Positions 47,091 through 56,547 of a DNA stretch of 64,000 nucleotides are shown piece after piece. The translations under genes were made by a program, and so were the position numbers. The number at the start of each line of letters is the position of its first letter. Position 1 is the first letter of the stretch. The notes below the pieces were generated by a model. That model searched no databases. It was not told the origin of the DNA and worked only from the letters and a program-made list of their open reading frames with translations. This DNA is from Ophiosphaerella korrae (Eukaryota > Ascomycota > Dothideomycetes > Pleosporales > Phaeosphaeriaceae). The DNA lies in assembly GCA_028456385.1 (NCBI GenBank), contig JALNQF010000045.1, positions 211,138 through 275,137 of the forward strand. Direction: 5' to 3'.

Positions 47091-48370
47091 CTAGATGGAA
47101 TTGAAATCAATCATGATGCGTCCAGTGACCTTTCCTTCCTGTAAATCTTTCACAGATTCTGGTAGCTTACGAAGAGGTCGTACTTCACCCACGGGTTTGA
47201 TCAAACCACGTTTCGCAAGATCTAAAACCTCATCTGCATCCGAATATGAGCCAACGAGAGTTCCCATAAAGCTTAGGCTTTGTGTAACAATCTTATGGAT
47301 CTCGCCGCCGACGAACATCTCCTGTGCCGCTATGCTTCTGTCAACAGTGTCCAAAAGATTGTCATAGGTTACTTACGCATGCCAACACACATGATTCTAG
47401 CACCAACTCTTTTGCCGATATAGCTCACCGCGTTTGAATAAGCCTGGGCAGCGGTGACAACAACACCATGGGCTCCAATGCCCTCACAAATCCTCACCAC
47501 CTCAGAGGGAATACCCGCTACCTTCTGAAAATCCAGGAAAATTTCAGCACCATTTTGAAGAGCTGCAGATTCTTTATCAAGGCCAGTATCTATTACAATG
47601 GGTCGGTGGCCTAGAACCTTCGCGATTTGAACGGCCATGATACCAACACCACCACCTCCGCCAGGGAACACAACCCAGTTTCCTGGCTTATAGTTTGACT
47701 CCATGAGCGACCGGTAGGTGGTGACACCAGCACACATGAGTGGAGCGGCTAAGTCGTCGGAAACACCGTCAGGAATACGCGTCGCGTAACGTGCGGACGT
47801 CGTTATGTATTGCTGAAAAGAGCCTTTGTATTTCATCAGCGCCAAGATGATTAAAGAAACTCTCTCAAATCTTCACGCACCTGGATGTGTGAAACCGTGA
47901 GCGGTTGTTCTTGAACAGTGATTGTCCTTGCCGCGCCAGCAATGTTCACAAAGCCCACACACATCACGAAGACCTTTGATACCAACACGATCGCCTATTT
48001 CCCAATTCGCCACATTCGGACCGAGCTTTACCACGACTCCTGCACCTTCATGTCCAGCACAGCGATTACCAAAATCCGACATCTTCCTTCCGTAATCGCC
48101 TGCCATGAAGGATAAGTCAGACCTGCAAAGGCCTGTGACATTCATCCTCACGAGTATTTCGGATGCACCTGATTTCTAAATGTTAGGAAACACGGGTAGC
48201 TGAAATTCTTGAGGTTTCAATATAGTACCTGGCTCCGGGACTTCAATATCAACGATCTCAACTGTAAAATCAGGGCCTTCATTCACCACTACTCCTGCTT
48301 TACAAGTTTTAGGAATGGCAAAGTACCCCTGCCCAAAATTTGCTACCACGTCTTGCTTGGAAGAGATCAT
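47091..48370 (-). CDS. Zinc-dependent alcohol dehydrogenase
   Basis: Minus-strand exons 48370-48229, 48168-47881, 47823-47377 and 47329-47091 give 371 aa; introns are 60, 57 and 47 nt. The catalytic zinc Cys lies in MNVTGLCRSDL, the His in CAGHEGAGVVV, and the structural zinc site is CGLCEHCWRGKDNHC. The cofactor loop is VVFPGGGGGVGIMAVQIAK, and GAHGVVVTA follows. This is the medium-chain ADH type common in fungi (propanol-preferring-like), interconverting alcohols and aldehydes with NAD(P). It faces away from the Zn2Cys6 regulator, sharing a 903-base intergenic region. In pathway terms it could feed aldehyde to the neighbouring ALDH. No lesion seen. Confidence 0.92.
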
Positions 48371-48600
48371 AGCGGCACGTCGATCTTGAGATGCCGGGCT
48401 GAAGGTAGTCGCAGTCGATGGGAAGTTGAACCTTCAAATGGAGGCAAGTGATCAATAGAGGAACGAGGTTAAAATTATCATTTTGTATACTGATGATCAT
48501 GATATTTATGCTATATTTTCGTAGCTGGCGCTACACAGCACACAACCAACGGAGATACCAACCGCTTCAAGCGTAAACCTAGTCTAACAGTTCAAAATAT

Positions 48601-48610
48601 GCGGACGAAA
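48601..48610 (-). promoter_or_regulatory. Near match to cluster motif upstream of ADH
   Basis: GCGGACGAAA, eight of nine positions of the reverse-complement motif, 231 bases upstream of the ADH start. Confidence 0.45.
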
Positions 48611-48900
48611 GAGGCTTTTCCTCGGCTTCGGCTTTACTAACAACATCCTCTTCAAAGACCTTATTTTTTATTCTCTCTGTATCAGGACCCAATGCGGATG
48701 CGGGGTCACCTCTCATCAGGCGAGTGGGGGGTCAACTAAGAAGAAATTACCGGTTCAGAACCCCGGACTTTTTTACCGTCACCGACATACTTGTGACAGA
48801 TCGTGGTTGCACAACGGTTAGCAGAACGCTATGGAGCTATAGGAAAACAAAACAATAAACGAATCTGGTGAGTTACAAAAGTGCGCGAGCTTGTGATAGC

Positions 48901-48910
48901 ATCGTCCGAA
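48901..48910 (+). promoter_or_regulatory. Near match to cluster motif, ADH/regulator region
   Basis: ATCGTCCGAA, eight of nine motif positions, followed by AGCACTCCCGAAAA. Confidence 0.45.
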
Positions 48911-49124
48911 AGCACTCCCGAAAATGTGGGGCTAGTGAGAATCAAGTTAGCATACAGTGTTTAGCCGCAATACAGAAACCAATGTGGGTGATGTGTGTAT
49001 GACAACACACCGCTACATGCCTAGAACAAAATTGTACTTTTGATATGTCCGGTGCGTAGGCGCAAATTTAATGTAATTATGGGTAGGTGCGTGTGTTTCA
49101 GGCTGTCCCTCCGAACCTCCGGTA

Positions 49125-49153
49125 TTTCGGACGAAATAAGGTTTCGTCCGAAA
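49125..49153. promoter_or_regulatory. 12-bp-arm inverted repeat of the cluster motif, regulator promoter
   Basis: Left arm TTTCGGACGAAA (49125-49136), five-base spacer TAAGG, right arm TTTCGTCCGAAA (49142-49153). The arms are exact reverse complements. It lies 120 bases before the regulator's ATG. Inverted CGG-type pairs with a fixed spacer are the classic target of dimeric Zn2Cys6 proteins, so autoregulation is a natural inference. Confidence 0.75.
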
Positions 49154-49273
49154 AAACAGTCTTCACAGCCGAGAACATTCACTCACTTCCTTCCATGCTC
49201 CATCTTTCGCTTCGAATCGGTTCGTCTGTGGCGTTCAACACTCTGAGTGAGAATAAGAAGCGAAGAAGAAAAC

Positions 49274-51628
49274 ATGGACATGGCTTCGCCCGAAAGGGAC
49301 GTCCGAGATGGAACGCTCGTAAGGAAGATGCGCAGAGGGACTCACAGCTGTTCTCAATGTAAGCCTTGCCTACTTGATCGTACCTGACTAAATCAACTAA
49401 GATCTATTTCACAATAGGCAGGAGGCGCAAGGTGAAGTGTGTTTATCTTGCCGGTCAAGACAAGTGTAGAGAGTGTCGTTTCCGAGGCTGTCCCTGCATT
49501 GAACAGTTCATCGACAATGCGAGAAATTCAACGCAGAGGACAAAGAGCATGCGAGAGCGTATTTCAGAGCTTGAGGCACTTGTTCAAGCACTTCTTGTTG
49601 GAAAGGTGACAGATTCGGCCAATGAAGCAAGGGCTTTTATCGATGACATTGCGCCTCCCACTCCCGGATCATCTGCAGACTCGCCAGCAACCTCTCTGTT
49701 CCCTTTGATGCGAATGTTTGATAATGCTGTAGTGAGTATACAAAGAGATTCTCTAAGTTTATTACTAAAGATGTGCAGATCAGTCAAGCGAATGACCAGG
49801 TCACCGTTAAGCATCCTCACACTAACGGCCCAGCAACTCCAAGTGTCTCTGAAGAAGCGTCAGTAATCGAGTTAGGGAGCAAGGGCTCTTTAAATGAGTT
49901 CAGGAACAAGAACTTCACTAATTCAAAGACATCGAAAGATAAATATACCCGGAAAAAGCTACTCGAATGCATAGATCTTGGTGAGGGGCTTGATGGTGCA
50001 TTTCAAGAAAATGAGCAGCGATGGATGGCATGGCGCTATCGTATACTTGGAAGCCCCCCACGCCAAACTCTAGCAGATTGGGGTAAGAGCGTCATTCGTG
50101 ATGGATCACCATCAAATCTTGGGGTGCTCGTCTTGTTCCTCGGCACGGGATCAGACCACACAAGTTCCAAAAGCCTGGTCCCCTTGGTGGCGGCTTTGAT
50201 TACATCTGATGATGACTATAAGACAACTTTGTCCGGTATTGAATGTTCTCTTCTACTCTCAGATTACCAAGCCAGAATTGGGCAGCCACGACGAGCTTGG
50301 CTGGCAATTCAAACAGGTTTAGCGTCTGCGCAACTAATCGTAAGTCTCTGTGGAGGTATGATGCAGTTTGTCCTAACACGATATAGGCCTTAAATCGTTA
50401 TCATTCTTCGCCCTTGTGCACTGGGATGTGGTCGTTGCTGCATTACAATAACCAATTTCTCAGCCTAATCCTGGGTGTGCCGCGTGGCGTAGATTTCCAT
50501 TGCGACACTGAATACATAGAGGAGCCTTTAATGTCCTTCAAAGCCAAGTTGTCTACCCTTTGCAATAAGTTCATAGTTCAAACTCAAGACCGGAGCGAGC
50601 CATCTCCGGCTTTAATGCTTGAGCTTGACCAGCAGCTCCAGACTCTCGCTCTCCTCATGCCCGCGGAATGGAGAGATGTACAGGCAAAACCGTCGGACGC
50701 TACAGAAGTGCATTCGTCTTACATCCATCACGAAAGGACCCTGACGCAAATACACCTGCTACAATTGCGGACATGTCTATATCTTCCATTTATGCTTGGC
50801 TCGGGTCCTGTTCCTCCCCTACCTACACCTATTCACAAGATAAGCCGCTTGGCTTGTCTCCAGTCTTCAAGGGAGCTTCTGAAATTCTACCACTTTCTGG
50901 CTAAGGAGACTATTCATGAAAATGCACTCTTAGACTTCATTGGCTTTTCAGCCGCGATGTTGATAGTCCTAAATCTACTTGGCTATCATCAAGTCCAAGA
51001 TGAAGAAGAGCATCCAAGACGGGAAACCAAGCAGGATGAGCAAGACTGGCAGATCATCGACACAACCGTTGAAGTACTAGATGACAGAGCAAAGAAGAAT
51101 GATAACAAAGTTACGAATCAAAGCCTAGAAGTGTTGCGCAAATTGTATGATATACGCAACTTGGATTGCATTATCCCTCCAGGGTGCAGCTATCGCTTTG
51201 TTGTACCCTTTTTTGGCGAAATCCTGGTTCAATCAGGGACTAAGTTTAATCCCGTCAGTGAAACCAACAGAGCAACGTCTTCGGGCCATTCAGCGATAAT
51301 AAACGACATGGATGAACTATCCGTTATTGCGTCACAAGATGTGTCGAATCACTATTGTAGGAGCCCTAACGCCAGAAATTCAATAACGATATCAGCATTT
51401 TCCGGCTGGAATCCATCCAGCAGCATACCCCAACAACCAGAATTCTTACCTCAGCATGTAGCTTGTGAATTGGAGAAATCAAGTTTTGACAGGAGTCTGA
51501 ATGATATGCAAGGCTTAGGGTTTGAACCTGGAATTGAGAATATGCAACACAGTCAACAGTGGCAGTACCTATCAGGTATGGACCTTAGCCAGGATTGGCT
51601 ATGGTTTACTGAACCGAGTAAGATATAA
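49274..51628 (+). CDS. Zn2Cys6 transcription factor, probable cluster regulator
   Basis: Exons 49274-49358, 49418-49731, 49779-50339 and 50387-51628 give 733 aa; introns are 59, 47 and 47 nt. The binuclear cluster lies near residues 25-55: HSCSQCRRRKVKC, eight residues, then CRECRFRGCPC, fitting CX2CX6CX8CX2CX6C. A short coiled-coil-like segment follows (RTKSMRERISELEALVQALL), suitable for dimer formation. The middle region carries a fungal-specific TF domain-like stretch (QARIGQPRRAWLAIQTGLAS, CTGMWSLLHYNNQFLSLILG, GVDFHCDTEYIEEPL). The C-terminus is Ser/Gln/Asn-rich. The first intron falls inside the zinc cluster, as often seen. The inverted-repeat motif in its own promoter suggests self-control. 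Confidence 0.92.
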
Positions 51629-51763
51629 GAACCTTATAGTTAAAAAATCTTATAAGACTTTTATTGGTTAGCTCTAGAACTTTTATGTATTTTAGTATAA
51701 CGTAGTTGACAGTCGAGTGGTCATCCCACCAAACTTGCGCACCTATCTTTACTTTGACGCGTA

Positions 51764-52654
51764 ATGGCTCCACGAAGACAAGCCTATAACCCTTCAAAAG
51801 AGGCTGATATTCAGCTCGCAATCTTAGAAATTAACTCTGATCAGATCCAAACTGAGAAAGCTGCTGAAAAGATTTTTAATGTGCCCCGAACTACGCTCCG
51901 CCGCCGATGCGCAGGCGTCTCTGCCCGACGTGATTGCCAGCCCAACTCGAAGAAGCTTACCCAGGTAGAAGAGGTGATTGTTCAGTATATCCTGCATCTA
52001 GATTCACGTGGATTTCCCCCTAGTCTGGCTGCCGTACGTGAGATGGCTGATAGAGTCCTCTATCTGCGCGACGGCGGCGTTAATTGGGCGCGCAACTTTG
52101 TCAAACGTACAGGCAGTCTTACAACGCGTTTCAATCGCATATGCAATCGACAGCGCGCTATGTGCGAGGATCCAGTAGTGATTGGCAGCTGGTTTGAGCT
52201 GGTACAACGCACAAAGGAGCGATACGGGATCTAGGACGAAGACGTCTATAACTTTGACGAGATTAGCTTTATAATAGGTAAGATTATGACCTAGCTTGTC
52301 GTAACAGGATTAGAGAGGAGAACTAGTGATAATAGATGGACAAATAATAGGCTGGGAGTAGACTAGCTGAAGCACTTTATTAAGTATACAAAGAACTGGA
52401 TCGTTGGCGCGCGTCGGCTGGTGATCTTTGATGGCCATGAGAGCCACCACTCTATTAAGTTTGAAGATCTCTGGAAGGAGAACAATATCTTTACCCTCTG
52501 TATGCCAGCCCATACGTCCCACTTACTCCAGCCACTTGGCGTTGGCTGCTTCTCTCCGTTGAAGAAGGCCTACAGCCGTCAGGTAGAGAGCCTGATCCGG
52601 GATCACATCAACCACATCACCAAGTTTGACTTCCTACCAGCCTTCCGCACCTAG
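51764..52654 (+). mobile_element. Pogo-type transposase relic with internal deletion
   Basis: One frame runs from ATG 51764 to TAG 52652-52654. It starts with a CENP-B/pogo helix-turn-helix region (LAILEINSDQIQTEKAAEKI, FNVPRTTLRRRCAG) and RGFPPSLAAVREMADRVL, then TAG at 52232-52234, DEDVYNFDEISFIIGKIMT, TAG, LVVTGLERR. About 50 residues are then missing before NRWTNNRLGVD, TAG, LKHFIKYTKNWIVGARRLVI, FDGHESHHSIKFEDL and HTSHLLQPLGVGCFSPLKKA. The stops sit at Gln and Trp positions, as RIP would produce. The C-terminal part kept by the 37.8-38.9-kb relic is absent here. Confidence 0.82.
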
Positions 52655-52727
52655 GGAGCCTCAACTTGAGCTACTTGTGGCGGTGTATGGAGCCGAACGT
52701 CTAGTTTTGAGACTACTAGATCTAGAC

Positions 52728-53443
52728 CTAGTAGCACGAGGCTAGTTGCTTTAAAAGCTGACGGGATATTTGATCTTGTAAACGACTGATTAAAGGCGGC
52801 TCGCACAGAGGGCGATTGTTCTCTACTAGCCAGCCTACGGCAGCTAGCCTGAAGGTCTGTACGTTGAAGTTGCCTATCGCGCTGCCTACATCTTGTGGTA
52901 TTTTGGTCCCATTAATAGCGAGGTCCTGCAGCGTTCTCTGGCCACGAGGGAGGTGCGGCCTCTGTTGCCCAGATGGAGTATAATTGTGCCCTCGCCGATT
53001 TGACTGCAGGTGAGCAGCAGCAGTTGAAGTAGAGAGCGTAACCTCGTATTTGCCTTGCCCGCCAGCGTCAATTATCTTTTGTTGATGGCAGTGCCTGCAT
53101 ATAAAATATATACGTTCAGGATTACTACGCAAGCACACCCGATGCCCATGCTTATAGATCCAGCTCTTCTTGTGCTTCTGGGTCCGTAGAGGCTTCATAT
53201 ACTCTGAAGACGCTTCTAATCTATCCCATCAAAGTTATCAGTAAGCTGCTCGTCGAACTCGGCGTCGGATTCTGAGTGGGGTGGCTCGTTTGAGGGTGGT
53301 GCGGCATCGACAGATTCTGAAGGCGCGTCAACTACGCGTTGACTAGCAACAATGCGCAACTCCTCCTCGAAGGTCCGCGACTCTGAGAGCGTATTTATAG
53401 TTTTGTGTCGTTGCTGGGATAATTTAGTAATTTTTTTGGTCAC
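52728..53443 (-). mobile_element. hAT transposase N-terminal relic
   Basis: On the minus strand an acidic leader (SESDAEFDEQLTDNFDGID) is followed by a stop and frame change around 53190-53220. Then come a BED-type zinc-finger region, KSWIYKHGHRVCLRSNPERI, YFICRHCHQQKIIDAGG, TSTAAAHLQSNRRGHNY, and a linker ending VQTFRLAAVGWLVENNRPLC. This is the N-terminal part of fungal hAT transposases; the catalytic and dimerisation domains are missing beyond 52728, where it abuts the pogo relic. Confidence 0.75.
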
Positions 53444-53738
53444 TTTAGGTATTTTTATAGGTTGTGATTTAGGCCCTATTCAGTGCGCCAGAAATTTGCC
53501 TGTTTGTTCAAAAATAAATAGAAATCGTAATAAGAACAGGCGCGCGTTCGGGTCGCCGGGTAGTTTCTGGCGCAGTTTCGAAGGGCAGAAATAGCTAGCG
53601 ACGCCACTAATTTCCGTACCCTGTTTAGTACTAACACAACCCACAAGATGCCTCTTGAGGCCATAAACCAGTCAATTCTTGGCAACCAACCTCCAGAGCT
53701 GTTTCTATTATCACAAACTGATTTCTCTTGCGCACGTG

Positions 53739-53969
53739 ATGCCTCCAACCCATCGCGAGATAGTTGTCGCCGCCGTTCATGCAGCCATAGCGTCAGTTGC
53801 TGCCATAATCGTCGAACTCGGAGAGGAGCCTACAGGCGTACGAGCGCACAAACTGTACGATGGTCTTGGGCAGCGTTGGCTCCAGGATTGCAGAAGTAAT
53901 CCTGAGCAGTTATACAGCGAAACTCGCCTCCGCGAGCCTATATTTGACGCTTTAGTCAACCGCTTATAG
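53739..53969 (+). pseudogene. Truncated Harbinger-like transposase N-terminus
   Basis: 77 codons from an ATG inside the TTA-flanked element. The phrase about entering LYSETRLREPIFDALV resembles the segment preceding the DDE nuclease in HARBI1-type proteins. The frame stops at 53967-53969 and no DDE domain follows. Family assignment is tentative. Confidence 0.45.
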
Positions 53970-54178
53970 TTCGCAAGTAGGTAGGCGGTGAGGAGCCTAT
54001 AGTAGCCAAAAAAACGCTCATATACTTGTATTGCGCTGTTGTGAGGAGGATGGTTACACAAATCAGTGACTTTTGCGATACGAATCTGTAATGCAACTCG
54101 TAGGTGTAGGGAAATCTGAACTCAAATGATCTGAATTTTTCTGAATCTCTTGTTGATTAGGTAACTAACTGCTCCCTT

Positions 54179-54605
54179 TCATCCCGTACTCAAATCATCC
54201 TTATCTACTGCCATTACTTCCGCCACCATCCCGTAAGTAGCTAAGTTCAACCCACCACGAGCTGACACCTCGTGCACCGGCACAGTATATTTGCGCTCAA
54301 GGAGCCAGTTTTCGAAACGTACGCTACCGATGTAGGCGCCCATGTGAGAGTAGTAGTAGCTACACTCAAGGATCGCTGAGATAGAGATGGGGGGGGGCCT
54401 CATAGAGAGCAGCGCGAGCGACTCGCGCGAGATTGGCGTCGTAGGGCGTACTTAGAGGCTCCATGGGGTTGAGACGGTCACGGAAACGGTTAAGATAGAA
54501 TGCAATCAGACAAACTGTCGCACCGAACGCACCACGCAGTGAGCAAAATAGTGCCCACTCCAAAAGCTTGGCGACCCACGAACCTTGATTTTTAGCAAAC
54601 AACAC
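54179..54605 (-). pseudogene. Possible frameshifted coding relic of unknown type
   Basis: Two minus frames meet at a run of nine G (about 54388-54397). Upstream the text is CLIAFYLNRFRDRLNPMEPL, then YDANLARVARAALYEAPP; downstream it continues ISISAILECSYYYSHMGAYI and VPVHEVSARGGLNLATYG. A slip in the homopolymer would join them. I do not recognise the product, and the first part overlaps the left inverted repeat of the Tc1-like relic, so it may be chance. Confidence 0.3.
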
Positions 54606-55966
54606 AACTTTGAGCTCTCACAACTCCACCAATACTTATCCAAATTGATTGATTTTTGCAGCAATTGAATCGCTATGTCAAGGAATGGTATTTCCAACAT
54701 TGATACACCCCGAAAATCTCGCATAAAAGGCACCTGTGACTTCAACGACGCCTACGGCATACCATACAATCATTCGGACTTTTTTGCCTTCAACAACGTT
54801 AGCAAAGAGGCAGGATAGGCTATAATACGCCAGGAAAATCATGTGTTTGATCGAACTCACCATAATAATGAGGCTGTGCATGAGAGGAGAGGCTTACGGC
54901 CTCTCCTCGATGCGAGCGAGCTACGCCGAGTTGATCAATTTATTCAAGATTACGGATAGGACGCCCGCGTATTAACTTAGGCAGCGCTTGCTACTGAACT
55001 CGATCTTGGAGTGAGTGGATAGACTCTAAAACGAGCTCTCGGCTCTCTCGATTATCACAAATGTATTGCTTGCACGAAGGGCTAGGTCTCTCAGCGCTGC
55101 GCTAAAGAGAGAGTACTCTTTTCTAAGACTTATCTCTGTCTAAAACCCGAGCCAGAGGACTGGGAGAACGTCTGTTTTTCAGATGAAGTACACTGTAGAG
55201 TCGGCCCACAAGGCAAACTCCGGATTATACGTCGGCCTGGCGAGAGATACTGCAGCGATTGTATACAAGAGCAGCTCAACAGAGATGATGAGAGGCGCTG
55301 GGAGACCTCTCATATATAGGCAGCCGTAGGCTACAACTTCAAATCTAAGCTTAACTTCTATAAAACTCCGGGCAACACTAACAGCAAGCTCTCTCTCTCT
55401 CGGTCTACCGAGATCAAATACTCGAGCCAATTGTAGGCAAATGGCTGAAGGATCCCTCAGTTGGACACTTTATACTAGAGGAAGACAATGATTCTGGTTA
55501 CGGCAGAGGTTCAAAGAGTAATATCGTCGCAAAATAGAAGAAAAAACACGACTTAGATTACTACTTCAACGCAGCTAACTCACCGGACCTCTCACTAATT
55601 GAAAACTGCTGGCAAGTTATAAAACAACACCTTAAAAAACACCCACATTGGAACGAGATGGAGACGAGGGAGCTCGCGAGGGAGGGCTGGGATCACGTCT
55701 CATACAATTTTGTTAACAAACGTATCCATTGTATGCCGCAGAGACTCCGCGACTGCATAGAGATGGAGGGCCGTATAACGGGCCACTGAGCGTACTGCAA
55801 CACCAAAAATATCGTATATAGAGCTGCCCATACTATACTCAGTAGCTTCAACTATATATACTCAAACCCAGCTCAAAAATCGCGCAAAACCAGCTTTGAA
55901 TACAAGTTTGGCTGTTGTGGTGGTTCGCCAAGCTTTTGTGAGTGGGCACTATTTTGCTCACTGCGT
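54533..55966 (+). mobile_element. Tc1/mariner-like element relic with inverted repeats
   Basis: Left arm (54533-54575) and right arm (55922-55966) are inverted partners over about 45 bases, sharing CACGCAGTGAGCAAAATAGT and CCAAAAGCTTGGCG or their complements. Between them, on the plus strand, broken frames encode KTYLCLKPEPEDWENVCFSD, then GPQGKLRIIRRPGERYC, later FILEEDNDSGYGRGSKSNIV, then AANSPDLSLIENCWQVIKQH, ending RLRDCIEMEGRITGH at the TGA 55787-55789. The Asp-rich phrases and NSPDLSxIEN match the DDE_3 catalytic core of Tc1 elements. Frameshifts and stops make it inactive. Confidence 0.78.
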
Positions 55967-56100
55967 GCGCACCAAAGTTTTGTCTGGCTCGACTCGGTAA
56001 GGCCAGTGGCGGGGACTAAGGCGCCCTAGGTCACGCTACTCGGCGTTACTTGCAGCAAAATCAGAAAGAGAAACAGGTGCGCACCGAACAGGGCCTTAAA

Positions 56101-56347
56101 GGCAAGAAAAGCTGGGGTTTTTAAGCATGGCTACCGTGTTGCCTTGCTCTTTAATCTAGAGAAAACATCCTGGATTTGTCGGTATTGCTATCAGCACTGG
56201 AGCATTGATGGGCGGCAGGCACTAGAGGTGACTACAGCAACAACTCAGGCTATTATGCATACGGAGCAAAAAAAAAACTTGGCTACTGCTTTAACCGGCA
56301 GGGCCAGCAATCATAGTTACAGCTGCCTCATGGCCAGACCTCCCTAG
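56101..56347 (+). mobile_element. Second hAT transposase fragment
   Basis: On the plus strand KKSWVFKHGYRVALLFNLEK, then WICRYCYQHWSIDGR and LEVTTATTQAIMH resemble the BED-finger region of the minus-strand hAT relic at 52728-53443, but only about 60 codons remain and the downstream linker is lost. It starts directly outside the right end of the Harbinger-like element. Confidence 0.62.
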
Positions 56348-56547
56348 TATAGTTCGGTAGTCCTGCTAGGTAATTCAACAGAGAGAGAACGCATGCACAG
56401 ATGTATTTGGGTAGACTATACCAGGCCTCAAGATTGCTAAGAGTCGGCAGCTTTGCAGTAAAACATGTAGTACCACCCTCAATCTCTACACTTTCATACT
56501 TAACGGACACAGCTGTCAGCTAGACAAACTAAAATGGAAAGGGAAAC

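Larger units (their letters stand above)
48371..49273. promoter_or_regulatory. Divergent promoter region, ADH / Zn2Cys6 regulator
   Basis: 903 bases between divergent ATGs, containing two near matches to the cluster motif on the ADH side (48601, 48901) and the long inverted repeat on the regulator side (49125-49153). No frame here is supported. Confidence 0.6.
53472..56095. mobile_element. PIF/Harbinger-like element with TTA duplication, itself interrupted
   Basis: The left end reads GGCCCTATTCAGTGCGCC from 53472 and the right end GCGCACCGAACAGGGCC to 56095, inverted partners over about 17 bases with two differences. TTA borders both ends (53469-53471 and 56096-56098), the 3-bp duplication typical of PIF/Harbinger. 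Near the left end, 53739-53969 on the plus strand encodes PPTHREIVVAAVHAAIASVA, then HKLYDGLGQRWLQDC and LYSETRLREPIFDALVNRL, resembling the N-terminus of HARBI1-like transposases. The rest of that gene is not recognisable. A Tc1/mariner-like relic lies inside. Confidence 0.6.
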
